A stretch of 64,000 nucleotides of DNA from Aminobacter aminovorans (GTDB taxonomy: Bacteria > Pseudomonadota > Alphaproteobacteria > Rhizobiales > Rhizobiaceae). Below the pieces are notes generated by a model. The model was not told the origin of the DNA, did not search any database, and saw only the letters and a program-made list of their open reading frames with translations. Location of the stretch: positions 1 to 64,000 of the forward strand of contig NZ_UFSM01000004.1 of the NCBI RefSeq assembly GCF_900445235.1. The letters are read 5' to 3'. How positions within the stretch are numbered: the first letter of the stretch is position 1; every line of letters begins with the position of its first letter. The position numbers were made by a program, and so were the translations under genes. Below are positions 8,586 through 17,603 of this stretch, one piece after another.

Positions 8586-9740
8586 ATGGCGAATGGTGAC
8601 TGGCGGATTGGCGTCCTGTTTTCCAATAGCGGAGTGACGGCAGCAGCCGAAACGGCCGAAGCCAACGCGACGCGCCTTGCGATCGAAGAGATCAATGCAG
8701 CCGGTGGCGTTCGCGGGCGCGGGATAAGTGCGGTCTTCTACGATCCGGAATGTTCGGCCAAGAAGTACCAGGAGCTTGCCGTTCGCCTCCTCTCCCAAGA
8801 CGGCATCAAGATCATTTTCGGATGCTACATGTCGTCCGCCCGAAAAGCCGTACTGCCGGAAATCGAAGCCTATCGTGGTATGCTTTTTTACCCGACCTTC
8901 TATGAAGGGTTCGAGTATTCGACGCGCTGCTTCTATACGGGTTCGTCGTCGAACCAGAACGCGGTCCAGCTCGCGCGCTACCTGATCGAGAATTACGGCA
9001 CGCGTTTCCTGCTGGTCGGCTCGAACTACGTATTCCCCTATGAATACAACCGCGTTGTCATGGACCTTGTGACCAGGGCCAAGGGCACCATTCTCGACGA
9101 AATCTATGTGCCCGTCGAAGCGGTCCGCAAGGACTTCAACCGTGTCATCAAGCAGATCGTCAAGCTGAAACCCGACATCGTGGTGTCGACGGTTGTCGGC
9201 ACGGGTGCGGTCATGCTCTACGAAGCCTATAAGGAAGCGGGCTTCGACGTCGCAACGATGCCGATTGCCAGCCTGACGACCACCGAAGCGGAAGTCGCCG
9301 AGATGGTGCCTGATATCGCTGCGGGACACCTGACCTCCGCATCGTTCTTCGAAACGCTCGACACGCCTCAGGCGCGGCGGTTCGTTTCGGCCTACAAGCA
9401 ACGGTTCGGCGCCGATGCGCCTGTAACGGCGGGCGCCGAGGCCGCCTACTTCCAGGTTCACCTCTACGCCAAGGCGCTGGAACTGGCTGGCACGGATGAG
9501 CCGGAAGCGCTGGCCAAGCATCTCGCCGGGCTGGAGTTCGAAGCGCCGCAAGGGCGGATACGCATCGACCCCGACAACCACCACACCGAACTGTGGTCAC
9601 GTATCGGTCGTGTCAACGCGGAGGGCAAGTTTGACATCATCTGGCAGTCCGAGACGAGGATCAGGCCGGATCCCTATTTCGTCACGGCGTCATTCGATGA
9701 TTGGATGAGCAAACCCCATCAGCTGAAACGCAAGGCTTAG
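8586..9740 (+). CDS. AmiC-like cytoplasmic amide/urea sensor (binding-protein fold)
   Basis: A 384-residue type I periplasmic-binding-protein fold without a signal peptide: it begins directly with the first strand (WRIGVLFSNSG). That fits AmiC, the cytoplasmic ligand sensor that holds AmiR inactive until an amide binds. It is clearly a paralogue of the transported-ligand receptor encoded at 10869; both contain FGCYxxxxRKAVLP and a PTxYEG segment. The AmiR-like gene starts 13 bases downstream. By context the ligand is urea or a short amide (inference). Confidence 0.85.
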   Translation: MANGDWRIGVLFSNSGVTAAAETAEANATRLAIEEINAAGGVRGRGISAVFYDPECSAKKYQELAVRLLSQDGIKIIFGCYMSSARKAVLPEIEAYRGMLFYPTFYEGFEYSTRCFYTGSSSNQNAVQLARYLIENYGTRFLLVGSNYVFPYEYNRVVMDLVTRAKGTILDEIYVPVEAVRKDFNRVIKQIVKLKPDIVVSTVVGTGAVMLYEAYKEAGFDVATMPIASLTTTEAEVAEMVPDIAAGHLTSASFFETLDTPQARRFVSAYKQRFGADAPVTAGAEAAYFQVHLYAKALELAGTDEPEALAKHLAGLEFEAPQGRIRIDPDNHHTELWSRIGRVNAEGKFDIIWQSETRIRPDPYFVTASFDDWMSKPHQLKRKA

Positions 9741-9753
9741 CGGATCGTTTTCG

Positions 9754-10362
9754 GTGCCAACCAGTATTCTCCAGGACCTGAAGGGCTTGCGCGTCCAAGT
9801 CATACACCCGCCGGACCAGGCGGGGTTGGCGCTGGTCGAGCATCTCAGGCGCATCGGCTGCAGCTGCGAGACGACCTGGCCTTTGCCCGATGCGATCAAT
9901 CCATCGGCCGTGGTGGTGCTGGTCTCGATCGAGCAGGAGAACCGCGACAAGATCCTGAGCCTGTTCCGGCCGGTCGAGCCGTCGGATCCGGCCCTGGTGG
10001 CGGTGGTGACCTATGAGGACCCCAGCACGCTGCAGGTGGTGCTGGAATGCGGCGCGCTTGCGGTCATCGAGCGGCCGATCCGCCCGTTTGGCCTGCTCAC
10101 CAATCTGACCATCGCGCGCGCGCTCTGGCTCGAACGTCAGAACGCCAGCAAGCGCATCCGCAAGCTGGAGCGGAAGCTGGCCGGCAACAACCGTATCCTG
10201 CGTGCGAAGAACATTCTGATGGAAACACAAGGGCTTAGTGAACAGGACGCGTATGAGAACATTCGCCGGCAAGCGATGGCCAAACGCGTACCGATGGACG
10301 ATCTGGCGAGTGCTATCATCAACGCGCATGAGCTCTTGACGTTCAAGGACATGCGTGACTAA
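9754..10362 (+). CDS. AmiR-like ANTAR-domain transcription antiterminator
   Basis: A 202-residue regulator: an N-terminal pseudo-receiver (residues about 10-125) without the phospho-acceptor pattern, a coiled-coil linker rich in Arg/Lys/Leu (about 126-150) and a C-terminal ANTAR domain (RAKNILMETQGLSEQDAY and the following helix, about 152-200). AmiR proteins bind leader RNA and prevent formation of a terminator. GTG start. The next element is an intrinsic terminator before the urea-type transporter operon, which makes that operon the probable target. Confidence 0.88.
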   Translation: MPTSILQDLKGLRVQVIHPPDQAGLALVEHLRRIGCSCETTWPLPDAINPSAVVVLVSIEQENRDKILSLFRPVEPSDPALVAVVTYEDPSTLQVVLECGALAVIERPIRPFGLLTNLTIARALWLERQNASKRIRKLERKLAGNNRILRAKNILMETQGLSEQDAYENIRRQAMAKRVPMDDLASAIINAHELLTFKDMRD

Positions 10363-10868
10363 TATGAAAAATAATTGACGCCGGGTGAAGCTTGGCGTCG
10401 ATGCGGTGTGAGACAATGTGGTCCGCACCGAGTGGCTATGTAGCCCGCAAGCTCCTTGTCGGAGTTGGCGGGCTTTTTTGTTTTTCGGCTTCCGACAAGG
10501 CCGTTGGCAGCCGTTGGTTCGAACTCTGCAGCACTTCTTGACGCTCGTTGGTCAGCGCATGCGAACGCGTGCGTGGCATCGCCTTTGCTTGGCGGCAGCT
10601 CACCTCCTTTCGGTCGGGTCTGTCGCCTCCGGCCTGGAGGGCCTTACGATTGTAGAAGAACAGATTGATATTTCATCAAAATAGTGGATCGATTTATTCA
10701 TTATCATTTGTGATGATGAGGATAGTTATTTGAGCAATTGTTTTGCTTGGAGAAAAATATACTGAATAACTATTGCTTATTATAATTTTCTAATACAGCC
10801 TGTAGTTGGTCGCGAATGGGGCGGCTTCACAAAAAATCAAACGCACAACGATGCGAACAGGAGGACCA
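10363..10868 (+). other. 506-base non-coding leader between amiR and the urt operon
   Basis: The stretch holds, in order: a hairpin at 10377-10399 (GACGCC / GGCGTC), a weaker hairpin around 10402-10427 (TGCGG / CCGCA), the intrinsic terminator at 10442-10479, then about 180 bases of ordinary composition, then a strikingly AT-rich patch at about 10660-10800. The ORFs here look non-coding. The last 12 bases hold the ribosome-binding site of the receptor gene. The order hairpins-terminator-operon suits an ANTAR-controlled leader. I could not find two clean hexanucleotide loops of the described ANTAR target type. A promoter within the AT-rich patch is an alternative. Confidence 0.55.
10442..10479 (+). 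terminator. intrinsic terminator downstream of amiR, upstream of urt operon
   Basis: Stem AGCCCGC (10442-10448) pairs with GCGGGCT (10468-10474); inside it CTCC pairs with GGAG around a TTGTC loop. Six T residues follow (10474-10479). It could end the amiCR transcript, or act as the conditional terminator overcome by the AmiR-like protein. Confidence 0.85.
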
Positions 10869-12116
10869 ATGAAAAACCACGATAGGCGTACGTTTCTGAA
10901 GGCATCAGGCCTCGCGGCCGTCGGACTGGCCGCACCTGCAATCCTGCGTCTCGGCGACAAGGCCTGGGCAGCCGACGAGATTCCCGTCGGCATCATGTAT
11001 TCGCTGACCGGGACCACGGCGATCGTCGAGAAATCGATGAACCAGTGCGCCCAGATGGCAATTGACGAAATCAACGCCAAGGGCGGTGTTCTTGGCCGCA
11101 AGCTGCGCGCCATCATCGAAGATCCGGCGTCCGAGCCGCGCATCTACAGCGAAAAGGCCCGCAAGCTGACGATCGAGGACCAGGTTCCGGTGATCTTCGG
11201 CTGTTACACCACGGCCAGCCGCAAGGCTGTTCTGCCGGTCGTCGAGCGGCGCAAGGGCTTGCTCGTCTGGCCGACCTGGTATGAAGGCGAGGAGTGCTCC
11301 AAGAACGTGCTTTATGCCGGCTCCGCAGTGCCCAATCAGCAGCTGGAAAATTCGCTGCCCTGGCTGCAGAAGAGCCTGGGCAAGAACAAGGTGTTCATCG
11401 TCGGCTCCGACTATGCGTTCCCGCGCGGAATGGCCAAGACATCGAAGACGATCTGCGAAAAGATCGGTATGCAGGTGGTCGGCGACGAATACCTGCCGCT
11501 CGGTCACACCGAGTGGGCGTCGATGGTTTCCAAGATCGGCTCGAGCGGCGCCGACGTGATTTTCTCCAACGTGGTGGGCGACTCGATCGTCGCCTTCTAC
11601 CGGGAGCTGCGTAACCAGGGCTACGACTTCGACAAGCTGCCGCTCTGCGCCTCGACGACGACGGAGGTCGAGATCAAGGCGATGGGCCCGGAATATGCGC
11701 TCGGAAGCTATGTTTCGCTGCCCTATTTCCAGACTGTCGACACGCCCCAGAACAAGGTGTTCGTAGAAGCATTCAAGGCTTATGCCGGCGCCGATGCCGT
11801 GACCCACGCCGCGATGGAGGCGGTCTATATCGGCGTCAACATGTGGGCGATGGCCGCAGAAAAGGCAGGCGATCTGGCGCCTGATGCGATCGTGGCAAGT
11901 GCCGGCGGGCTGTCTTTCGACGCCCCCCAGGGCAAGGTCACCATCGACCCCGACAATCTGCACAGCTACCTGACGCCGCGTATCGGCAAGACCCGCGCCG
12001 ACGGCCTGCTCGACATCGTCGACCAGTACGCCGAACCGCTGGTGCCGCTGCCTTATTCCAGCGTCGGTGAGACCGCCGACAAGCGGGTCTGCACGACGGG
12101 CGGGGCAACGCTCTAG
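10869..12116 (+). CDS. urtA: urea/amide ABC transporter substrate-binding protein (UrtA/FmdD type)
   Basis: Periplasmic receptor of 415 residues with a Tat-type signal peptide (DRRTFLKASG followed by a hydrophobic stretch ending in AWA). The mature part (IPVGIMYSLTGTTAIVEKSM) is typical of the UrtA/FmdD family that binds urea or short-chain amides. The ATG at 10869 follows AGGAGG at eight bases; an in-frame GTG at 10806 lacks a good site and would bury the Tat signal. Heads the operon urtABCDE-ureEF(AB)CGD, so urea is the probable cargo. Confidence 0.88.
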   Translation: MKNHDRRTFLKASGLAAVGLAAPAILRLGDKAWAADEIPVGIMYSLTGTTAIVEKSMNQCAQMAIDEINAKGGVLGRKLRAIIEDPASEPRIYSEKARKLTIEDQVPVIFGCYTTASRKAVLPVVERRKGLLVWPTWYEGEECSKNVLYAGSAVPNQQLENSLPWLQKSLGKNKVFIVGSDYAFPRGMAKTSKTICEKIGMQVVGDEYLPLGHTEWASMVSKIGSSGADVIFSNVVGDSIVAFYRELRNQGYDFDKLPLCASTTTEVEIKAMGPEYALGSYVSLPYFQTVDTPQNKVFVEAFKAYAGADAVTHAAMEAVYIGVNMWAMAAEKAGDLAPDAIVASAGGLSFDAPQGKVTIDPDNLHSYLTPRIGKTRADGLLDIVDQYAEPLVPLPYSSVGETADKRVCTTGGATL

Positions 12117-12132
12117 TCCCGGACTGCCAGCT

Positions 12133-12159
12133 GTGCCGGCGCGGAGTCCGTGCCGGCAC
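12133..12159 (+). other. hairpin between urtA and urtB
   Basis: GTGCCGGC (12133-12140) pairs with GCCGGCAC (12152-12159), 8 base pairs, loop 11, no T-run. It follows the receptor gene, like comparable hairpins near 588, 29849 and 59180. Confidence 0.55.
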
Positions 12160-12187
12160 GCCCCCGACCAACGCGGATGGAAGCGGC

Positions 12188-13078
12188 ATGGAAACTTTTG
12201 TCATCGGCCTGAGCATTGCATCGATATTGTTCATGGTCGCCCTCGGCCTGGCGATCATCTATGGCACCATGAACGTCATCAATCTCGCCCATGGCGAGAT
12301 GGTGATGATCGGCGCCTACACCACGGTGCTGGCAACCAAGCACCTCGGCTTCAACATCTATCTCTGCCTGCCGCTGGCGTTCCTGGTGACGGCGACATTC
12401 GGGCTGATCATCGAGCGTACCGTCGTGCGCAGGCTCTACGGCCGGCTGCTCGACACCTTGCTGGCGACTTGGGGTATCGCGCTCATCCTGCAGCAGCTGA
12501 TCCGCATCCATTTCGGGCTCGGCCTGTTCGGCGTCGAGATCGATGGTTTGGGCTCCGACCTTCAGAACGTTCCGGTTCCTGCCGAACTGCAGCAGGCTAT
12601 TCAACTTTTCGGCGCCAACATCCCGGTCTACAGGGCCTTCGTCTTCGTCACCGCGCTGGCGCTCGGCGCCATCACCTGGCTCGTCATGTACAGGACGCGC
12701 TTCGGCAGCCAGTTGCGCGCCGTTTCGGTTGCCCGCAACACTGCGGCTGCTTGCGGCATCAACGACAAGCGCGTCAACATGCTGGCCTTTGCCTACGGCT
12801 CCGGCCTCGCCGGCGTCGCTGGTGTCCTTGTGTCGGGGTTCAAGACCGTTTCGCCCGACATGGGCACACCCTATGTCGTCGACGCCTTCCTGGTCGTCGT
12901 CGCTGGCGGCGTCGGCCATCTGCTCGGCACCTTCGCCTCGGCCGGCATTCTCGGCGAAGTCCAGAGCTTCGTCGCCACATGGGCAAACGACGTCTACGGA
13001 CGGACGGTCCTGTTTGCCGTCGTGATCTTCATTCTCCTGTTCAAGCCTCAGGGCCTCTTCGTCACCAAGAGCCGCTGA
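12188..13078 (+). CDS. urtB: urea ABC transporter permease, UrtB type
   Basis: A 296-residue LivH-family permease with about eight membrane segments; N-terminal ALGLAIIYGTMNVINLAHGE and C-terminal LLFKPQGLF are family hallmarks. Some UrtB proteins have a long N-terminal periplasmic domain; this one does not. Lies between the receptor and UrtC genes, 13 bases before the latter. Urea specificity is inferred from the adjoining urease genes. Confidence 0.88.
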   Translation: METFVIGLSIASILFMVALGLAIIYGTMNVINLAHGEMVMIGAYTTVLATKHLGFNIYLCLPLAFLVTATFGLIIERTVVRRLYGRLLDTLLATWGIALILQQLIRIHFGLGLFGVEIDGLGSDLQNVPVPAELQQAIQLFGANIPVYRAFVFVTALALGAITWLVMYRTRFGSQLRAVSVARNTAAACGINDKRVNMLAFAYGSGLAGVAGVLVSGFKTVSPDMGTPYVVDAFLVVVAGGVGHLLGTFASAGILGEVQSFVATWANDVYGRTVLFAVVIFILLFKPQGLFVTKSR

Positions 13079-13091
13079 GCTTGGCCGCAAC

Positions 13092-14210
13092 ATGGACGAG
13101 CGCATGACTTACCGCACCGCTTCCATCATCGCCTACGTCGTCTTCTTTGCCGTTGTGCTTGCGCTTCCGCTGGTGCTCAACAGCTTCTGGACCAACCGCG
13201 TCGCGATCTATCTGGTCTATTCGATCTGCGCGATCGGCATAAGCATGTCGTGGGGCTATGCCGGCATACTCAGCCTCGGCCAGGGCCTGTTCTTCGGAAT
13301 GGGCGCCTACATGCTAGCGATGTCGCTGACCCTCGCCGTGCCGGAAAACAATCCGGTGCCGCAGCTGATGCTGCTCAACATGGAACCCAATGCGGTTCGC
13401 GACCTGTGCTGTGTCACGACGGGCTCGTTCCTGTGGATACCGTTCCGTTCGGTGGCGGTCGGCATGATAGCGGGCATCGTCGTGCCCTGTATCCTGGCCG
13501 CCGGCATCGGCTACGTCATGTTCAAGCGGCGCACCACCGGCGTCTATGTCAGCATCATCACGCTGGCCTTCGCGCTGATCGGGCAATTGCTCATCATCAA
13601 CAACCAGCCCCTGACCGGCGGCTTCAACGGGCTGGCCGACCTGGCCCTGCTGGAGATCGGCGGCTTCGAGTTCGACCCCTACGGACCGAGCGCCTACTAC
13701 GCCGTTGCGCTGACGCTGATCGCGGTGATCCTGCTCGCCCGCTACATGCTGACGGGGCGCATCGGCCAGGTGCTCAAGGCCATTCGCGAGGACGAGGCAC
13801 GTGCCCGCTATCTCGGCTACGACGTCGAGAACTACAAGCTCTTCATCTTCTGCGTCTCGGCCGGCGTCGCCGGCCTGGCGGGAATGCTCTTCACGCTCAC
13901 CTCGGAATTCGCAACGCCGTCGCTGATGGCGACGTCGCTCAGCATCTCGATGGTGATCTGGGCGGCAACCGGCGGCCGTGCATCGCTGCTCGGGGCCTGC
14001 ATCGGTGCGCTGATCGTCAACTTCGTCGGCTCGCTGGCCAGCGAAAGCGCGACTTTCCAGCCGGTGTGGCCTATCATCCTGGGGCTGCTTTTCGTCGTCG
14101 TCGTGCTGTTCATGCCGAATGGCATAGCCGGGATTTTCAAGGCGTTCATCGACCGTCCTGGCAAGGCTGAACGCTTCGCCAAATCCGAACTGTCGGCAAG
14201 GGAGGCATGA
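13092..14210 (+). CDS. urtC: urea ABC transporter permease, UrtC type
   Basis: A 372-residue LivM-family permease with 9-10 hydrophobic segments. The motif WGYAGILSLGQGLFFGMGAY is the UrtC version of the LivM consensus, and the tail LFMPNGIAGIF is typical. A hydrophilic insert of about 30 residues after the third segment is usual for UrtC. It starts 13 bases after urtB and ends three bases before urtD. Confidence 0.88.
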   Translation: MDERMTYRTASIIAYVVFFAVVLALPLVLNSFWTNRVAIYLVYSICAIGISMSWGYAGILSLGQGLFFGMGAYMLAMSLTLAVPENNPVPQLMLLNMEPNAVRDLCCVTTGSFLWIPFRSVAVGMIAGIVVPCILAAGIGYVMFKRRTTGVYVSIITLAFALIGQLLIINNQPLTGGFNGLADLALLEIGGFEFDPYGPSAYYAVALTLIAVILLARYMLTGRIGQVLKAIREDEARARYLGYDVENYKLFIFCVSAGVAGLAGMLFTLTSEFATPSLMATSLSISMVIWAATGGRASLLGACIGALIVNFVGSLASESATFQPVWPIILGLLFVVVVLFMPNGIAGIFKAFIDRPGKAERFAKSELSAREA

Positions 14211-14213
14211 ACG

Positions 14214-15008
14214 ATGAATGCCGTTCATAGGTCACCTCAAGCAGCAACCGCATCGGCTGCCCCAATCCTGCGGACCCAGAACCTGACGGTACGGTTCGAT
14301 GAGTTTCCCGCCGTGCGCGACGTCGACCTGTCGATCGCCGATGGCGAGCTCCGAGTGATCATCGGGGCCAATGGCGCCGGCAAGTCGACCCTGCTCGACC
14401 TTCTGTGCGGCAAGACGCTGCCATCCGAAGGCGAGATCTGGCTGCGCGACCGCAACATCACAGGCATCGGCGAGGCAGCCATCGCCCGCAGTGGCGTCGG
14501 CCGCAAGTTCCAGACGCCGACGGTGTTCAAGGACATGACGGTGCTGGAAAACCTGCAGGTGGCGAGCAACCGCCGGGTACGTGTCTTCGAAAACCTGTTC
14601 GAGCGCGTGAGGCGGGGACCGAGCGACAAGGAGGTCGCGGTTGCCGAGCGCACCGGGCTTCTCGGCTCGATGAAGCGCAAGGCCTCGGAACTGTCGCATG
14701 GCCAGCTGCAATGGCTCGAACTGGCGATGGTGCTGAGCCAGGAGCCCAAGATAATCCTGCTCGATGAACCCGCCGCCGGAATGACCGCGGCCGAAACCGA
14801 CAAGACTGCGGAACTGCTTTTGGATCTCGCCGGCGGCCACACGGTTCTGGTGATCGAGCACGACATGGCCTTCGTCCGCCGCATCTGCCGCACCATCACC
14901 GTGATGCACCAGGGGGCGGTGCTCGCCGAGGGAACCGCCGACGAGATCGAACGCAACCCTGCAGTGATCGAGGCTTATCTTGGATCGGCGACACTCAGCC
15001 ATGCTTAA
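14214..15008 (+). CDS. urtD: urea ABC transporter ATPase, UrtD type
   Basis: A 264-residue ATPase: Walker A GANGAGKS at residues 51-58, signature LSHGQLQWLELA, Walker B IILLDEPAAGM, switch histidine in IEHDM. The motif GRKFQTPTVFKDMTVLEN is typical of UrtD. About 20 residues precede the conserved core. The last eight bases overlap urtE. Confidence 0.9.
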   Translation: MNAVHRSPQAATASAAPILRTQNLTVRFDEFPAVRDVDLSIADGELRVIIGANGAGKSTLLDLLCGKTLPSEGEIWLRDRNITGIGEAAIARSGVGRKFQTPTVFKDMTVLENLQVASNRRVRVFENLFERVRRGPSDKEVAVAERTGLLGSMKRKASELSHGQLQWLELAMVLSQEPKIILLDEPAAGMTAAETDKTAELLLDLAGGHTVLVIEHDMAFVRRICRTITVMHQGAVLAEGTADEIERNPAVIEAYLGSATLSHA

Positions 15009-15696
15009 GTTCAAAAACCTCAACGCGTTCTACGGAACCAGCCACATCATCCACGATCTCAACCTCGAAATCCGCGAGGGCGAGGTCTTCTGCATCATGG
15101 GTCGCAACGGCGTCGGCAAGACGACGCTGCTGCGCAGCCTGCTCGGCATCGACGTGCAGACCAAGGGCGCCATCGAGTTCGAAGGCACCGACATCAGCGG
15201 CGACCTGACCTACCAGCGGGCGAGGCGCGGCATCGGCTATGTGCCGCAAGGGCGCGAGATCGTGCCGGGGCTCAGTGTGCTCGACAACATCCTGCTCGGC
15301 TGCAACGCGCGCGCCGATGGCCAGACCTCGGTGCCGCCATTGGTCTGGACGCTGTTTCCGTTCCTGAAGGACCACCTCCACCGGCGCGGCACCAACCTCT
15401 CGGGCGGGCAGCAGCAACAGCTGGCGATTGCCCGCGCATTGGCAACCGACCCCAGTATCCTGGTTCTCGACGAGCCGACCGAGGGCATCCAGCCCAACAT
15501 CGTCGAGCACATCGAAGAGGCGATCGTGTCGCTCAACCGGGACCATGGCCTGACCATCATCCTCGTCGAGCAGAAGATACGCTTCGCCCGAACCGCCGCA
15601 CACCGCTTCGCCATACTCGAGAAGGGACAGATCGCGGCGGCCGGCGATACCGCAGAACTCAGTAATGAACTGATCCACAAGCATATGGGCCTGTAA
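15001..15696 (+). CDS. urtE: urea ABC transporter ATPase, UrtE type
   Basis: A 231-residue ATPase, the usual UrtE length. Walker A GRNGVGKT at residues 34-41, signature LSGGQQQQLAIARAL, Walker B ILVLDEPTEGIQPNIV, the last part diagnostic for UrtE. I chose the ATG at 15001, which gives the family N-terminus MLKFKNLNAFYG; an upstream in-frame start at 14980 lies inside urtD. Completes the importer; ureE follows after 52 bases. Confidence 0.92.
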   Translation: MLKFKNLNAFYGTSHIIHDLNLEIREGEVFCIMGRNGVGKTTLLRSLLGIDVQTKGAIEFEGTDISGDLTYQRARRGIGYVPQGREIVPGLSVLDNILLGCNARADGQTSVPPLVWTLFPFLKDHLHRRGTNLSGGQQQQLAIARALATDPSILVLDEPTEGIQPNIVEHIEEAIVSLNRDHGLTIILVEQKIRFARTAAHRFAILEKGQIAAAGDTAELSNELIHKHMGL

Positions 15697-15748
15697 CCGC
15701 GCGAGCGGCCAAAAGACCCGAACGTAAAGCGCAGAAAGGAATGTCGAG

Positions 15749-16201
15749 ATGCTTCGAGTTGAGAGCGTTGTCGGGAGCCGAAACGATCCCGGTCTGCATG
15801 AAGCGATTCATCATCTCGAGCATCACCATGCCGTGGAATTCGTGACGGTGGCCGTCGGCGATCTCGACCGTCGGCGGCTGATGGCGAAGACCGACAAGGG
15901 TGAGGAAGTGGCGATCACCTTACCGCGGGACCAGAAACTGCATGACGGCGCGGTGCTGGTGCTCGATGATCATCGCGCGGTGATCGTTCGCGCCGGCGAG
16001 CAGCGCTGGCTGAGGTTCAGCCCGCGCTCGGCCAGCGACGCACTGGAGCTCGGCTATCACGCCGGCAATCTGCACTGGCGTGTCCGCTTCGACGGCGAGG
16101 ATCTGCTGGTCGCCCAGGACGGACCTGCGTCGGCCTATGCCGCGCGCATCGATCCGCTCATCTCGGGCGGTCGCGTCGCGATGAGCGAGGTGTCCGAATG
16201 A
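15749..16201 (+). CDS. ureE: urease accessory protein UreE (nickel metallochaperone)
   Basis: A 150-residue UreE, which delivers nickel to the UreG-UreF-UreD-apourease complex. The metal-site motif GYHAGNLHW is present at about residue 105. The C-terminus lacks the histidine-rich tail of some UreE proteins. RBS AAAGGA precedes the ATG. The stop overlaps ureF (ATGA). Being first in the urease operon is a different order from the common ureDABCEFG. Confidence 0.92.
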   Translation: MLRVESVVGSRNDPGLHEAIHHLEHHHAVEFVTVAVGDLDRRRLMAKTDKGEEVAITLPRDQKLHDGAVLVLDDHRAVIVRAGEQRWLRFSPRSASDALELGYHAGNLHWRVRFDGEDLLVAQDGPASAYAARIDPLISGGRVAMSEVSE

Positions 16202-16881
16202 GCTTTTCGGCGGCAAATCTGCTCGTTGCCCTGCAGCATGCCGACGGGCAATTTCCTTCAGGTGGATTTGCCTTTTCCCAAGGGCTCGAGGCGTCGTCCT
16301 CGCTTGCCGGGAAACTGGGAGCTTTCGACTTCGCCGGTTTTGTCGACACCCAGATCCGACATCGCTGGGCCGATGCGGATCGTGTCGCGCTGGTCCGGTC
16401 TTTTCGATTTGCCGGAGATCTTGAGGCGCTGGCAGAGCTGGACCGTGAGGTCGAGGCGTCGACTTTCGTGGAGGGGCTGCGGTCGGGCTCGCGCCGCAAC
16501 GGCACGGCTCTCCTGACCACCCATGGGCGCTTGGGAACCAAGGGAGCAGCAGCTTACCGCGCGATGGTTCGCAATGGTCGGGCCTCCGGCCACTTGGCAG
16601 TCGTCCAGGGTCTGGTGTGGCAGGCGATCGGCCTCGATGAGGCGACGGCCGTTGCGATCGGCGGCTATCAGATGGTCGCCTCGCTGGCGACGGCCGCTGT
16701 GCGGCTCGGCTCGATCGGCGCCATCGACGCGCAGGCGTCGATTGCCCGGGCGCTGCCTGAGATCGAAGCGGCAGCCAGCAGGCCCGTTGCCGACGATCAA
16801 GCGCTGCGTTCGTTCACGCCGCTCTGTGAGATCGCGGTCGCTATGCACGGCGCTTCGGGCCAGCGCCTGTTTTCGAATTGA
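16198..16881 (+). CDS. ureF: urease accessory protein UreF
   Basis: A 227-residue helical protein with the UreF hallmark near the N-terminus (LQHADGQFPSGGFAFSQGLE). UreF bridges UreD and UreG during nickel insertion. It is coupled to ureE by a four-base overlap and lies 12 bases before the fused ureAB gene. Confidence 0.92.
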   Translation: MSFSAANLLVALQHADGQFPSGGFAFSQGLEASSSLAGKLGAFDFAGFVDTQIRHRWADADRVALVRSFRFAGDLEALAELDREVEASTFVEGLRSGSRRNGTALLTTHGRLGTKGAAAYRAMVRNGRASGHLAVVQGLVWQAIGLDEATAVAIGGYQMVASLATAAVRLGSIGAIDAQASIARALPEIEAAASRPVADDQALRSFTPLCEIAVAMHGASGQRLFSN

Positions 16882-16893
16882 GGAGTGCACACA

Positions 16894-17589
16894 ATGCTGC
16901 TGACGCCGACCGAACTTGAACGACTGACCATCTATACGGCGGCCGAGCTGGCACGCAAACGCCGGGCCAAAGGTTTGCTGCTCAATTATCCCGAGGCCGT
17001 TGCCATCATTTCCGACGAGATACTCGAAGGCGCGAGAGAAGGTCGGTCGGTTGCCGAGATGATGTCGTTCGGCTCCGCCATCCTGACCCAGGCCGATGTC
17101 ATGCCAGGCGTGGCCGCGATGCTGCCGATGCTGCAGATCGAGGCGACGTTCCGCGACGGCACCAAGCTGGTCACCGTGCATGAGCCGCTGCGCCCGGCCG
17201 CAGGTGCTGTTGCCGACGATGTCGAACCCGGGGCGATCATTACCGAGGAAGGCGAGATCGAGCTGAATGCCGGCCGCCGCAAGCTGACGCTCAAGGTCGT
17301 CAACACCGGTGACCGCCCGGTGCAGATCGGCAGCCACTACCACTTCTTCGAGGTCAACAAGGCGCTCGACTTCGACCGTGCGGCGGCCTTCGGCATGCGC
17401 CTCGACATCGCTGCCGGCACCGCCGTGCGCTTCGAGCCGGGACAGGAGAAGGATGTTCCGCTCACCACATTCGGTGGGCAGCAGCTGCTTTCGGGCCTCA
17501 ACGGGCTGTCGAACGGCCAGGCCGACGATGCAGCGGTGAAGGCCGCTGCCCTTGCTAACGCCCGCGCCCGCGGCTTTCGCGGCGCCTGA
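16894..17589 (+). CDS. ureAB: urease gamma-beta fusion subunit (UreA-UreB)
   Basis: A 231-residue protein joining the gamma subunit (residues 1 to about 100: [20 protein letters not shown] and the [13 protein letters not shown] region) to the beta subunit (about 125-215: [54 protein letters not shown]). The two are separate genes in most bacteria; fusions are known, for example in Helicobacter. Start ATG 16894 gives the conserved MLLTPTE; GTG 16885 is an alternative. Builds the apoenzyme with UreC. Confidence 0.93.
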   Translation: MLLTPTELERLTIYTAAELARKRRAKGLLLNYPEAVAIISDEILEGAREGRSVAEMMSFGSAILTQADVMPGVAAMLPMLQIEATFRDGTKLVTVHEPLRPAAGAVADDVEPGAIITEEGEIELNAGRRKLTLKVVNTGDRPVQIGSHYHFFEVNKALDFDRAAAFGMRLDIAAGTAVRFEPGQEKDVPLTTFGGQQLLSGLNGLSNGQADDAAVKAAALANARARGFRGA

Positions 17590-17603
17590 GGGGAGGAACG
17601 ATC

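Noticed and set aside
10377-10427. A canonical dual-hexaloop ANTAR target RNA.
   Set aside because: Two hairpins can be drawn, but the loops are not six bases with the conserved A and G positions, so I report only a possible leader.
10806-10868. GTG start at 10806 for the urea receptor.
   Set aside because: It would place 21 residues before the Tat signal; the ATG at 10869 has a good AGGAGG site.
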